DNA from: Haliclona indistincta
Lineage: Eukaryota > Porifera > Demospongiae > Haplosclerida > Chalinidae
Length of the DNA stretch: 64,000 bases
NCBI GenBank assembly: GCA_964017065.1
Contig: OZ024786.1
Coordinates: 6,453,047-6,517,046 of the forward strand
Reading direction: 5' to 3'
The position numbers were made by a program, and so were the translations under genes. How positions within the stretch are numbered: position 1 is the stretch's first letter; the number at the start of each line of letters is the position of its first letter. Positions 31,807 to 43,371 of the stretch are shown here, one piece after another. The notes under the pieces were generated by a model. That model saw only the letters and a list, made by a program, of their open reading frames with translations, did not search any database and had not been told where the DNA came from.

Positions 31807-32820
31807 CAGTGCTTTTAATCTAGAGGAGCCACTTTTTATTCCCAGAGTTGTGTGTGTAGTTAGTCCACACAACTTTCTACATAGCCCTTTCTATTGCATT
31901 AATGCAGATTGCAACTATGAGCATGAGGAAATGCAAGACACACGATGCCCTACAGCTCTCTCCCATTGAAGCTAATACAATAGCGCCATGTTTGTGACAT
32001 CACTATAATTTGCACGACGTCACGACGAACCACACCTACGACACAGCAGCCACAATCTAGCGCCACTACGAGGCTTGGCGGTTATTATTTCCTCGAGCTT
32101 AGCTAATATCTATGCTGTAGAAGCACGCTTAAGAACGGGCAAAGCGAAAAACACAGCTTTTGATCGGCGCCATTCTTGCCGCTCGACGGTTATCGCGGCG
32201 CAGCGCACGCAGAAATACGTAATCGATAAACGCTAATATTGGATGAATATCATTATAACACGGCAGAGAATCGAAGTCACAGCTAAAGTCGGTGTTCTCG
32301 CTGACCGCGTTTGCGCATGGATGGACATATCATGCTAGTTTAAAAACTAGTGAAAACTACAAGTATCTGGCTATCCAGATATCTAGTGGTTTTTCTTAAC
32401 TCGCAAAGATGTGCTGATTTCAGCCTTAACACTTTTATCACCAAATATCGCCAATTTCCGGTACATTTAGGGCTCATACTTCACTATGCTTGAAAGTTAA
32501 GCTCTCAAACTTGCTGAGATTAAAACTGAATAGTCATTCTAGCAGACTGCAAAGGGAATTTTCTTAACTCAGCTCAATACTTTTTTCCTGGCCTTAACAC
32601 ATTTTTTCAAAATTGCAAACCGATGCCTGGTACACAAGCAGCAACAACTTTACTCTCAACTAGCATAATCAGTCCAGATTTTCTGCACACACTAAGGAAT
32701 GATGTGTGAACACTCATAGCAATTTTCAGTCCAATAGCTACTATAGTTACTTTTTCTGAATACAAAACATACTTGTTAACCACAAAACACAAAAGTGGCT
32801 CCTCTAGATTAAAAGCACTG
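31807..32820. mobile_element. Tc1-type non-autonomous element with perfect 30-bp ends
   Basis: The ends are CAGTGCTTTTAATCTAGAGG then AGCCACTTTT, exactly inverted at 32791-32820. A TA dinucleotide flanks each end (31805-31806, 32821-32822), as expected for Tc1/mariner/pogo-type insertion. The 1,014-bp interior has no transposase reading. It contains a GC-rich tract (32040-32230) and AT-rich sequence with phrases shared with 11.4-11.6 kb. The CAGTG start agrees with Tc1 ends. Confidence 0.85.
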
Positions 32821-33286
32821 TAGAATATTAAAAAATATTTTAAAGATTAAGTTGTCAACTTAGCGGTAGTATAACTCTGGTCTAGTTTTGGCAGCTAACA
32901 CTAACTCTAATGAACAAATGAACAAAACTATTTATCACTTCATGATTGGGGCGAGCCTGAGCGAGCCCCACATTGATGGTGATGTGCGTCCCACGTCACA
33001 GGGAATGTTTGTATATATGTATGTACGTGGCCACGTGGTGCATTTGTCCTCCCTACGTTCCCGAGAAGTCACGTGCACGTACACATTGACCGCGCACCAT
33101 GATTTAATCCTCACGTGGCGCGTTATACTTGAACTAGTCGGGCAGTCTCTTTTTAGAAGATTATCCAATTAGTTTTCTAGTTATGTGGGTGGTTTGTTAT
33201 TTCTGCTTCATGTCTGTTGATATGTTCACACACTGTTGCCGTGACTGAGTGTAATAGTGAATTAGCTGAATTTTTGGATCGCTATG

Positions 33287-33560
33287 TCAGGTCTGGTCAC
33301 ACACCAAATCTTTCGTCCGTTGCCACCTCCATGGCATAGAGGTGGCAGAAATATACCTGCCCTTCCAACAACAGAGTTGAACCAACTCAAAGAAGTCATT
33401 TTTTACAGTTCTCGCATCTGTGGTACAACACAGTAGAGTTAGAGTCCAAAGTATGGACACCTTGCTTAATGCAATTGGGCAAGCACACAAAAGACTTTGT
33501 CATCCACTCTAACTACATAAACCCCCAACTATACATAATCTACATTACCACAAACAGGTG
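33287..33560 (+). pseudogene. BEN-like exon, copy 2 (uninterrupted)
   Basis: From GGTGGCAGAAATATACCTGC (33345) to CATAATCTACAT this segment is homologous to 26950-27086 joined to 31241-31310. Frames are broken (a lost base near 33404 gives the shifted YSSRICGTTQ), so it does not encode an intact exon. It supplies the empty target site for the transposon. Confidence 0.75.
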
Positions 33561-33619
33561 ACGAATATACCTTCGGCACTTCACTCTATCTGTCCTAAAA
33601 AGATATTATCTCCTATACT

Positions 33620-33835
33620 ATGGGTAAACAGATTTCTTCTATGACGAAGAAAACAGTCAACAAAACCATAGCAAAGAGTAAGAGGCTCAGAAAACAACAA
33701 AATACGACCCAGTTACTGTGTGAACAAAAACAAGTATTGTCAGATGAGGTGTTAGAACAGAAAAGAAGACTCAGAGAGAGAGAAAAACGATGTCAAGTAG
33801 GCCTGTCTGATAATGAAAAAGCTATATCTCGATAA
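33620..33835 (+). other. Short basic coiled-coil open frame
   Basis: From ATG 33620: MGKQISSMTKKTVNKTIAKS then KRLRKQQNTTQLLCEQKQVL and EQKRRLREREKRC to a TAA at 33833. The lysine/arginine-rich helix is followed by a leucine-spaced coil. It lies 60 bp after the BEN-like exon copy 2, as the Gln/Glu-rich frame does after copy 1. It could be the next exon of that family or a chance frame. Confidence 0.3.
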
Positions 33836-34340
33836 TGCATCAGTAATATTACAATAATGGAACTCGTCTTGTTCTCTAGGGGCATGAATGTTAGGGGGTG
33901 GGTCAAAACAAGCTGCAGGGTCTCTTCCAACCCCACCCTTTATCAGTCACATCCCTAAATGAAGCTAGAGATTCTGGGAATGAGACAAATAAAGCACTTG
34001 AATGTGAAACTTGATTGTTTTCCCAAGCTACCACTTATACCACAATTGCATGATTGTGTAAAAATAGGTACATTTTGTATGATGAATGCATTCACGAGTA
34101 TGAAATGCTAGATCACGATAGTTCTAGAACATCTAAATTATCCATTAGTCGCGATTATTGATTAATCTCGATTATCGCACAGGTCAAGAGAGACTATTGA
34201 CTACAAGTATTGTCAGAGATCTGGTGGATATAATTTAAACCCATAATGCACATTACAATGTCCTAAAATAATGCTTATGAAAAATATAAAGCCAGTGGCT
34301 ACAACACTATCATAGGCAAATTAATAAATTGTAGTAAAAT
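33836..34340. other. No gene recognised
   Basis: AT-rich sequence with a short C-rich phrase near 33895-33945. Confidence 0.5.
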
Positions 34341-34345
34341 AATGC

Positions 34346-34885
34346 AGAATGAAAACTCAGAAAGAATGAACAGTTTAATAAACATGTTCTAGCATGAATT
34401 CTACAGAACTTAATAACCATTAAACAAATGAACAAGTATGTTCAGCTGTAAAACAATAAAAAACAAAATAATGATAACCTTTTCTTACAGAAAGAAAAAC
34501 AAATTCAACTGAAAAACTCTAATTTCAACAGTGAATGAAAACGATGAAAAATCAGGAAAGAATGAACAGTTTAATGAACATGTTCTAGTATGAATTCTAC
34601 AGAACATAATAAATAAAACAACTGAACAAGTATGTTCAGCTATAAAACAATAAAAAACAAAATTAATGATAATCTTTCTTACGGAAAGAAAAACAAATTC
34701 AACTGAAAAACTCGAATTTCAACGGTAATAAATCTAACAAGTACATCAATAAAAATTAAATAAAACAGACAAGACAGTTGAACATAACAAAAGAAAAAAT
34801 CAAATTCTGAAGGACATAATCAAAACCAAAAAATTATAAGAAAAAGCGAATTCTGAAGGACATAATCAAAACCAAAAAAATTATT
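34346..34885. repeat. 197-bp tandem duplication and a following 48-bp tandem repeat
   Basis: CAGAAAGAATGAACAGTTTA at 34354 recurs at about 34556, and the two about 180-bp units match to AACTCTAATTTCAAC. At 34795-34885 AAATTCTGAAGGACATAATC (AAAACCAAAAAATTAT) is repeated twice. The whole is A-rich and noncoding. Confidence 0.8.
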
Positions 34886-35139
34886 TAAAAAATATTGGAT
34901 AAACATAGTGAAAATCACTTTTGATAAATTTTATTTCGTATATAAAAAACTTCAATATCACTTTCTGGAAAACTGTGGAATTATTCTGCCGTGATATACA
35001 ACGGCTTCTCATTGACATGGTTGAGGAGAGTGCAAAGATTCGCCAGGAATTTGATCAAGTGTGTTCAGCGCATACTCCACATGAACGATAGACATGTCCG
35101 TATGTCATTCCAATTAAATCAAGATATTGGGAGTTGTAC

Positions 35140-35250
35140 CTCGACTACGAATGATGTCGTGCCTTGACTACGAATGATGTCGTGCCTTGACTACGAATGA
35201 TGTCGTGCCTTGACTACGAATGATGTCATACCTTGACTACGAATGATGAC
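35140..35250. repeat. 23-bp minisatellite, about 4.8 copies
   Basis: The unit is CTTGACTACGAATGATGTCG then TGC, nearly perfect, with the last copies carrying TCATACC. It sits in a noncoding AT-rich region. Confidence 0.95.
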
Positions 35251-37025
35251 AGTCGTTCTGCTAATGATGGTCAACAAGATAATCTTTTGAAAGAACAGTA
35301 TTGGGCTATGTGGAAGTGTCTTCTTAAAACAATTCACTTGATACTCTTCTATATATTCTCAAATTGAAATTATGTCGATTGCTTATAAAACTTATATTCA
35401 AACGGGTATAGTGTGGCGTTTTCAGTCAATTAAATATATATCATTTATGATTAGGTCGTGGTTATTGCATGTCGGGACACATGGATTTTCCTTCTTTCTC
35501 CGTATTTTATTTCTCTCTAGAAACAAAGAGAAGACAGAAAATATTTGAAGCCACAATCAAGCTACCGGGAGCTCATCAAGAAGCACCGATCGAAGGAAGG
35601 TGTAATTCCAACACAAAGTATAATTCAAATTTCTGCAATGAGGTGACGAGAACAGAAGGCATCAAAATTATCAACCACAGGATTCATCCAACATGCTTCA
35701 TTTTCAACCTCCTTTAAAATGATTTTAGAATTCGTCAGCAATTTATCTTATGCTAGTGCTTGGGTAGACCATAAATAAGCAATATAAAGACTGCAGAAGG
35801 CTTTAAAATACTTGATCCAATTCAGTGATATTCTGAGCTGTATAGATTTTAGATTTTTCGCTGAATACAATTCAAAAATAATGTCAAAATTTTTATAAAA
35901 ATTGTGCACACTGTAAAATAGTGTACAATGTACATTATTGAAACGATTATCATGTTGAATAGAAAGATAATAAAGTACTGTAAAGTTTGAATAAGCACAT
36001 TAAAACATCATTGAATAATTTAAAACCATACACAAATTCATAATAAAAGTGCAGACTGGAAAATATTATAAACATTTTTGCCAAAAGCTCTCACTTGGGA
36101 GAGAAACTGACTTGTAATAATAGTATAAATGTGAAATAAATGGAACAGGATAATGAAAGTACAGCCGAACAATTTGGATACATAAAAACATCCTCAGTAT
36201 CACAAGATTTATGAGATTCTCTTCGTAATAAGGTGTAATGTGAAATAAATGTAACGTGAAATAAAATGTGAAATAAATAGAAAAGTATAATGACGAAACA
36301 TTTAGATACACATAAATGTTCACAGACGCAACCCAAATTCAAAATGTGGCAAACATTATCAAAATTTATGAGTTTCTCTTCAAACCAAAGATAGAACTAA
36401 GTCAATCAATACCAGCAATTACCTAACACAAGCGTGAGCTAGTGAAGAGTAGAGGACGAGGCTATCAATATACACTGCACAAAACATTATTGACATAATT
36501 CTTAATAAAGTGCAGACTGTACAATAATTATTATAAACATTTTGTCAAAAGCTCTCACATGAGCGAAAAACTGACTTGTCAAATAAATGGAAAGTATAAT
36601 GCCGAAAAATTGGATACGGTTGAAAGACCCAACCGCGTTCTAAATGTGTAAAACCAAAGAAAGAATCAATACCAGTATGATGGAATCAGCAGGCTGAGGT
36701 CTAGCTTATGAAACCATTGCATACTACTACTATAACTACCTAACACAAGTGCGAGCTAGTGACGTGGAGACAACAGAAGACAAGGGTAGAGGACAAGGCT
36801 ATCAATATGCTCTGTACAATGTGATCTATTTATTCAATGAACTGTTGAATTCTAGCTAAGGGACACTGTTCTCTTATTGCAGATAACAATGTACTGAAAA
36901 GTTATCATGAGTTAAAATATTACAATGTCAAGGTTAATTTTATAAACGTGTAAATGTTGCATGTCTGTATCTGAAGGAGCGGCACATTAATGTCTATCTG
37001 TTCTCTCACTACTTGATGCAGTTCT
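35251..37025. other. AT-rich noncoding region with diverged duplications
   Basis: GTGCAGACTG(G/T)A...TTATAAACATTTT...AAAGCTCTCAC occurs at 36048-36095 and 36512-36560. Related phrases (GAAATAAATGGAA) recur between. The frames in this region are translations of A+T tracts and show no domains. Confidence 0.5.
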
Positions 37026-37027
37026 CC

Positions 37028-37320
37028 CCTGTGTTCTCGCTAGAAATTTAAATCCAAGGGGGGAATTTTAACGTACCTAACTGCTATGTTATCTGGTATG
37101 TTATTAACACCTATCGCAACAACTATTATGTTGGCAGTTTGGTCAAATGGTTCGAGGATTGGGGTGAGAATGTAAAGAACGAGGGTTCGTATGTTGGCAG
37201 TTTAGTCAAATGGTTAGAGGATTGGGGTGAGGAAGTAAAGAACGAGGGTTCGAATCCAGCTGTCAGCATGTTTTTTTCCTTTACTAACCGCTTGTTTAAG
37301 GTATGTCCGGAGTCAAATCA
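37028..37320. repeat. Left arm of inverted repeat around the gag relic
   Basis: TGTGTTCTCGCTAG (37032) and TAAGGTATGTCCGGAGTCA (37298) are both found inverted at 39505-39525 and 39425-39445. The two arms differ strongly between these anchors; only the left arm contains the tRNA-like tandem. Confidence 0.6.
37130..37268 (+). repeat. 63-bp tandem duplication with tRNA-like 3' end
   Basis: GTTGGCAGTTT(G/A)GTCAAATGG...GAGGGTTCG is present twice, 63 bp apart. The second copy ends GGTTCGAATCC, a perfect B-box, then AGCTGTCAGCA. 37193-37268 is 76 nt, and its first seven bases can pair with the seven before the final A (GTTGGCA with TGTCAGC, two wobble pairs). The anticodon stem is absent and the T-stem has two mismatches, so it is not a working tRNA; a tRNA-derived SINE head is more likely. 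Confidence 0.45.
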
Positions 37321-37329
37321 TAGCTGTTT

Positions 37330-38070
37330 CCTTGATTATCAAGCTGGCAGAGCGATTGATCTTGGTATAATCAACTGTCACGCAAGTTTGCATAGCAAAA
37401 GCAGGTACCACCACAGAGAAATAACTGTTGATGTTGCTAAGGCTGCTGGATTATAATTATATTCACTAAGTGTTAATGATATTCACCAGTGTTAATGATA
37501 TTCACGTATGAACATTGATCACGTGCATCGATGAAACAGTCCGTACATTGCATTCGGTATACTAAGACGCATTGTCGAGGTGGAGCTGCTGTTGCTAGGG
37601 AAGATTGCTTGTGGCTACTTGCGCTTGCTTAAGCATGTTAAACCACAACATTAATGCCAACAAGTATTTGGTGGCAAGTCCTATTTAGTGCCCATCATAG
37701 AAATAGCAAAACGGGAAAAAGCGTCGAGTACCTCTGAGTTGGCAGTGGATGCTGTAACTAGAGAACACTGGACAACACTATTTAACCCTTTACCTAATTA
37801 TAGACACATACTATTTAGCTGACGTATTTAACCCCTTTAATTCAGTTGTAATCGTCATTGAATCACGTTGATCTCAAATCACATGTGCTCTGTTGAACTA
37901 AGCGGTAACGTGAGCAAATAGGATTGTTCCTTATTATTTATGACGATTAAAACTTACGGTGGATTATCTCAACTCGCCGACGACTATAAGAAACGTCTAC
38001 GTGCCTGGGACAGCCAGAGTGATCGCCAGCCTACTCCAATTAGAGATCACCCTCCCTCCAGCCAACACTG
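37330..38070. other. No gene recognised
   Basis: Upstream flank of the gag relic. TGTTAATGATATTCAC is repeated at 37471 and 37490. I could not identify an LTR or primer-binding site. Confidence 0.4.
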
Positions 38071-38073
38071 AAG

Positions 38074-39076
38074 ATGCCCTCCGTTCGATGCCCAATCGAC
38101 GGTTGCACTTATGAGACGCCGGACATCGATCCCGTGATAGCAGCCGCACTCATCACAACCCACGCCACCACACATCAGTCGCCAGGTGGCGTCGCAGCAG
38201 CAGCTCCCACTGCACGACCAGAGAAAGTGAAAAGACCACACATATCGCCAGCTGGTACCACTGAAGACTGGCAGTACTTTAAATCTAGGTGGAGCGACTA
38301 CGTTAAAGCTACCAAGCTTAACGGGACTGACAAGATCATCCAACTGTTAGAATGTTGTGACGAACAGCTTCGCAAGGACCTGACCAGAGACACCGATCAC
38401 CCTAACAGAGATGAGCGAGGATGAGGTCTTCGCAGCCATGAGGAAACTCGCCGTCAGAGAAGAAAACACCATGGTCGCAAGAGTCACATTGCACAACATG
38501 AGGCAGGATAAGGATGAACCGGTGCGCGCTTATGGCGCCAGGCTGAAAGGTCAGGCGAACATCTGCAAATTCACTAAAGAATGCCTCCGCTGTCACATCG
38601 CTGTGGACTACACGGAGTCCATAGTCAGAGACGCACTTTGCAGGGGACTAGAAGATGCAGAAATACAAATGGACTTGCTGGGCGACAAGAACCAAGACAT
38701 GACACTAGAAGATACCCTCAAGTTCGTCGAAGCAAAGGAGGCTGGGAAGAGGTCAGCATCTCGCCTACTGATACCACAGTCCACCAATGCAGTAACCGGC
38801 AGCACATACAAACGACAGAAGAGACTGCCCACGAAGGAACCGCCAGCCTCTGAACGAGATGTCTGCACTTATTGTGGCACCAGAGGACATGGAAAGAATT
38901 CTCCTACAAGGGTCAGAAGAGCTGAGTGTCCCGCCTTTGGTGCAAAGTGCAACAGAGACCATCATTTTAGGAAGATGTGCAGGAGCAAGACATTGGCGGT
39001 AGAAAATGTTGTTTGTAGACACTCCAAAGATAGTAGTAAACTTTTACCCAAAGCCGCCGTCATAGCTAGCAGGTAA
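38074..39076 (+). pseudogene. Ty3/Gypsy retrotransposon gag relic
   Basis: ATG 38074 opens MPSVRCPIDGCTYETPDIDP, a C-x4-C start with ALITTHATTH, then a helical capsid-like part (EDWQYFKSRWSDYVKATKLN, LLECCDEQLRKDLTRDT). A frameshift near 38405 moves to the frame of 38411, which continues EDEVFAAMRKLAVREENTMV and TLHNMRQDKDEPVRAYGARL. A zinc-knuckle region follows, CTYCGTRGHGKNSPTRVRR with a second Cys/His set to about 38970. This is the gag layout of Gypsy elements in cnidarians and molluscs. No protease, reverse transcriptase or LTRs are present, so it is a truncated, frameshifted copy. Confidence 0.8.
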
Positions 39077-39424
39077 GTGGTACTGCACCACTTTGTAAAA
39101 TGTTGCTGAATTTTTTTGACAGTGGCTGTATGCTGTACGTTGGCCTCTAGAGAGGCGGCCTCGGGTAAAAAGTTTGTAGTTAGTATGCTGACAAAGTTGG
39201 CCTTTCTAGGCTCTTCGGTTTTAAAATTATAATCTTTCTGTCAAATCATATTGTTTACGTTATAGCGACTACAGTTTCTGTTTCTTTTGCTTCATGACAG
39301 TACTACGCTAAACTTTCAAATCATAATAGTGTTAGACTATGTTGGAGGAGTATGGAAGGAACTGCTTTAAGAATATCACAGTTATGCTTGTTTCTAAAAA
39401 CTTTCAACTATTTGCGTGAGCGTG

Positions 39425-39530
39425 ACTCCGGACATACCTTAACATTTTTAGCAGTTATCCAAGTGGGGTTTGGTACAATCCAAGGGGGTACACCCCCTCA
39501 AAAAAAAGCCTAGCGAGAACACTGGTTCTC
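39425..39530. repeat. Right arm of inverted repeat around the gag relic
   Basis: TGACTCCGGACATACCTTA and CTAGCGAGAACACTGG are the inverse of anchors at 37298-37316 and 37030-37045. It includes a palindromic AAGGGGGTACACCCCCTC. Confidence 0.6.
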
Positions 39531-39789
39531 TCTGCTGATGCCCTTGCACTGGGCCTGCTCACAATTGCGATAATGGTACCTGTGTTTCAACTGCATTGAT
39601 TTGCTATTCGCGTGTAGCTGTTCTCCCAAATGGCTCATACCACGTCATGATTGAAATAGGGATCACCTGTAAAAGTTTATCCGTACTATATAATCATATC
39701 ATATTGTATAACATAGTATCATTTATTGTATTATCACAATGATAATCTCCGAAGTCTCCGCCTTTTACAATTGACTTGGCCCGGTAAAA

Positions 39790-39900
39790 GATAGTGCAGT
39801 GTAAACGCGTGCCGGGCCGTGCCCGAGCTGTGTTGTGTTGTGCTGTGCCGGGCCGTGCCCGAGCTGTGTTGTGTCGTGCCGTGCTCCTCCAAGTGTAAAC
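39790..39900. repeat. GC-rich tandem repeat
   Basis: GTGCCGGGCCGTGCCCGAGC then TGTGTTGTGTTGTGC is present twice, with a third diverged start. It is sharply GC-rich against an AT-rich surround. Confidence 0.85.
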
Positions 39901-39904
39901 GCGG

Positions 39905-40440
39905 TATTAAAGACTTGGGAAATTTTGTTTAGGTTACCTTCCATGTCTCCTATTATTATTTTTTGGCCGCAAGCTGATCACCTGTATCAACAGCAACAAG
40001 CCAGCGTTAATTACTAAATTGCAAATGGCTACAACACATCAAGGTATACAAATGTGAACAGGTTATCAACTACAACTACACACGAACGGAGCTACAGCTT
40101 CGAATAGCTAGCAACCACAACATTCTATCTGCACAGTCAAGCAACCTTAACTTGTAGCTTGCTTGAAAAGTTAAACTCTATAAGTACACCAGTATTGTTG
40201 AATACCCGTGACGTAGTAAATAATACAGCTCACTGTCAGTGAACACACGGCTGCTGGTCAGCTACGCTCGAGTCCCTCCTAGAGCATTACAGAGATGTCA
40301 TTTGAGGATGCTCAATCCAGTCGTTGGTGTGTACATGTACCTTCACGCTGGAGGTCGACTCCTGTTAATAAGAATTCATCATGCGCACGTGTTTTCCCGC
40401 GCGTGCGCATACCAGGCCCTCCTTTGAGGGACTGGGGACG
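39905..40440. other. No gene recognised
   Basis: Sequence with scattered short inverted phrases around GCGCACGTG...CGCGTGCGC (40383-40408). No gene seen. Confidence 0.45.
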
Positions 40441-40901
40441 AGGCTAATGTTGTGTACACTGAGCAACACAAGTTACTGATTAGTAAACACACAAAAAATT
40501 ATGGTTTTTAAAAATTAATGCTTTAGAAACGTACATTTCATCAGAATGCTCTTCAAAACAACAAATTTTTCACTCTATTGCTATTAGGTGTATTAGCATG
40601 ATCTCCACACGTGCGGATCACATGTGGATCATTGCATATCTCGCATTCAATGTCTGCTAAGTTAAGTTTTTCACTCGCAGTTTACAGGACTATACTTCAA
40701 AGAGTAACGTAAGCATAAAATTCTAAATTTACTGGGTGGTTCGCTGTGCACTAAAAGATACTCATTGGCTAGATTAAGCACATAATTTTTTATTACAGCC
40801 AATAAAATTTAGTAAGACTAATGTGTTCACAGGTAGGCTGAAATAGCCATGTAGTGGTAAGTGTCAGACATGTTTCTTTGCCGCGGCTGTCAACATAACA
40901 A

Positions 40902-41291
40902 GATTTCGTGAACGATCACTTCTACCTAAAGAGTGCTGAGCAACCATTAGCAAAAACTCAGCTGCATTCATGTACCACTCGAGAAACTACTAGCTACTCC
41001 GCCCCAGACCAGCAACAAGGTCAGAGCGACCAGTTTGCTAAGCAAGCCATAGAATATCTCGTGAAAAAACTCGAATTGTAGGAAGATGAGTTAGCCTCAC
41101 TTGTGAAGGCCATGACCACCAGTAAAAAAAAAAACGTTAACAACGTTCCGCTTTGCTGCACCAAAGACGGACCGGACCCGCTGCAATTCAAGCAAGCCAG
41201 ACAGACTGGAATTCCAAAGACACTCCAGGACACAAAGTATTGTGTCAAGAGGAGAAGGCCTTTGGTCATAGATGACAGTGACTCTGACTAG
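40902..41291 (+). pseudogene. SMAD MH1-like fragment, unit 1
   Basis: The frame reads NDHFYLKSAEQPLAK, then SDQFAKQAIEYLVKKLEL, a TAG at 41080, EDELASLVKAMTTSKKK, then VNNVPLCCTKDGPDPLQF, TGIPKTLQDTKYC and VIDDSDSD to a TAG. AKxAIExLVKKL-xxxxDELxSLxxAxTT is the first helices of the SMAD4-type MH1 domain; TKDG...LQF...TGIP loosely follows its TLDGRLQV...KGFP. MH1 binds DNA in TGF-beta signalling. The stop codon and the poor match further on make this a degenerate or coincidental relative. Confidence 0.4.
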
Positions 41292-41643
41292 CCGCTAGGA
41301 TGTGTATCACCACTAGTATTCATCACTTGTTGTAGCCATTGCCTTCGTCAGGTGTCTAGACTCCAGAGGATTGTATTATACACAATGCTATGAAAACATA
41401 ATCCGGCTCAATCAACCAATGAAACACGTGTAAATATGCTGCTGTTATCAATAACAAAATTACAAAAGATAATAAGAGCGCGTTGACATATTATGCTAAC
41501 AAGGCTAATGTCGCAAAAAAAAGAAGTGCACTTAGTTATTATTATTGTTATTGTTGCATTGTCATTGCACATAAAGTAACAATCGGTATACTAAAAGAAA
41601 ATGCTTTGGTGATGATTTGTATAGAAATGAATGGAGGAAACAG

Positions 41644-41930
41644 ATGGATTGGTTTTTGTTAGAGCTCACAGAGAAGGTATTAAAAGAGATCGCTCCATGG
41701 TTTCTTGTCCACTGCCACTATACCAGATGGTTGCCTGTACACATCCATGCTATGGAAAGGCTACCACCTTCTATTCAGTGAGTTTATCAATGGACACTGG
41801 GAAACAGAGAACCGATTCTCAGCAATGCCAATAGACCAAGAGCATGAGCAGAAGACTGCCTTGGTAAAGGGATCTTGTGGTGCTGTTGGACTCATGCAGG
41901 GTCCTACCACTTAGAAAATGGCTACTGTCT
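41644..41930 (+). pseudogene. Unnamed transposase-like fragment, unit 1
   Basis: From 41644: MDWFLLELTEKVLKEIAPWF then HYTRWLPVHIHAMERL, and in a shifted frame FSEFINGHWETENRFSAMPI, DQEHEQKTALVKGSCGAVGL and MQGPTT. RWLPVHIxxM...F..G.W......FSA(M)xIDQxHEQxxxxVKGxGGAVGL is a conserved block of a repeated family in cnidarians and sponges. I know it only as an unnamed, probably mobile-element-derived protein. Frameshift and stop make it a relic. The following readings (KKEMGSPILDQSEELTGLDT) fit its C-terminus. Confidence 0.55.
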
Positions 41931-42637
41931 GGATGTAAGATTGCATGCCTTGTCAATAACTTTGAACCTCAGTTTTTAGCAGAGAAGGAAGGTGAACATT
42001 TCACCATGATGAAGGGGCATCCTCAAAGAAGTCTAATGCACTGTCTTTGACCGAAACAAAGAAAGAAATGGGTAGTCCTATCCTTGATCAGTCTGAAGAA
42101 CTAACCGGACTGGATACAGGCATGGTGTTCAATGTGATGAATATTAATGAAGCAAATCATGACATGTTGCGTATACTGAGCAACACAAGTTACTAATTAG
42201 TAAACACAAAAAAATTACATGGTTTTAAAAAATTAATGCTTTAGAAATGTACGTTACATCAGAATGCTCTTCAAAACAACAAGTTTGTCACTCTATTGCT
42301 ATTAGCATGATGTGGTCACACATGTGGATCACACGTAGATCAATGCTTATCTTGCATTCAGTGTCTGCTAAGTTATGTTTTCCACTCGCAGTTTACAGGA
42401 CTATACTTCAAAGAGTAACGTAAGCATAAAATTCTAAATTCACTGGGTGGTTCGGAGTGCACTAAAAGATACTCATTGGCTAGATTAAGCACATAATTTT
42501 TTATTACAGCTAATAAAATTGAGTAAACGCTGTTCGCAATTGTAAGACTAATGTGTTGACAAGTAGGCTGAAGTAGCCATGTAGTGGTAAGTGTCAGACA
42601 TGTTTCTTTGCCGCTGCTGTCAACATAACAAGATTTC

Positions 42638-43021
42638 GTGAATGATCACTTCTACCTAAAGAATGCTGAGCAACCATTAGCAAAAAATCAGCTGCGTTCA
42701 TGTACCACTCGAGAAACTACTAGCTTCTCCGCCCCAGACCAGCAACAAAGTCAGAGCGACCAGTTTACTAAGCAAGCAATAGAGTATCTCGTGAAAAAAC
42801 TCGAATTGAAGGAAGATGGGCTAGCCTCACTGGTGACCGCCATCACCACCAGTAAAAAAAACTGTTAACAACGTTCCGCTTTGCTGCACCAAAGACGGAC
42901 CGGACCCGCTGCAATTCAAGCAAGCCAGACAGACTGGAATTCTAAAGCAGACACTCCAAGACACAAAGTATTGTGTCAAGAGGAGAAGGCCTTTGGTCAT
43001 AGATGACAGTAACTCTGACTA
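42638..43021 (+). pseudogene. SMAD MH1-like fragment, unit 2
   Basis: Counterpart of the unit 1 fragment. It has no stop in the helix (FTKQAIEYLVKKLELKEDGL then ASLVTAITTSKK) but a frameshift in the A-run after SKK at 42850-42860. The rest (CCTKDGPDPLQFKQARQTGI) continues in another frame. Confidence 0.4.
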
Positions 43022-43371
43022 GCCGCTAGGATATGTATCACTAGTATTCATCACTTGTTGTAGCCATTGCCTTCGTCAGGTGTCTAGACTCCAGAGGATT
43101 GTATTATACACAATGCTATGAAAATATAATCCGGCTCAATCAACCAATGAAACACGTGTAAATATGCTGCTGTTATCAATAACAACAATATCAATAACGT
43201 GTTGAAATAATTATTATGCTAACAAGGCTAATGTCGCAAAAAAAGAAGTGCACTTTGTTATTATTATTGTTATTGTTGCATTGTCATCGCACATAAAGTA
43301 ACAATCGGTATACTACAAGAAAATGCATACAGAGCTTTGGTGATGATTTGTCTAGAAATGAACGGAGGAAA

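Larger units (their letters stand above)
40449..42163 (+). repeat. Direct duplication of about 1.7 kb, unit 1
   Basis: The unit begins CTGAGCAACACAAGTTACT and is repeated from 42178 with high similarity to about 43910. It contains, in order, an AT-rich lead, an MH1-like piece, a noncoding stretch and a transposase-like piece. The two units are adjacent and in the same orientation, so unequal recombination or a tandem insertion is likely. Confidence 0.85.

Noticed and set aside
35140..35250. CRISPR-like array
   Set aside because: The 23-bp units are contiguous with no spacers; simple minisatellite in eukaryotic DNA.
37193..37268. Functional tRNA gene
   Set aside because: No anticodon stem and a mismatched T-stem; tandem duplication of its body fits a SINE-like repeat.
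37330..38073. 5' LTR of the Gypsy relic
   Set aside because: No matching 3' copy, no TG...CA ends with a primer-binding site could be identified.
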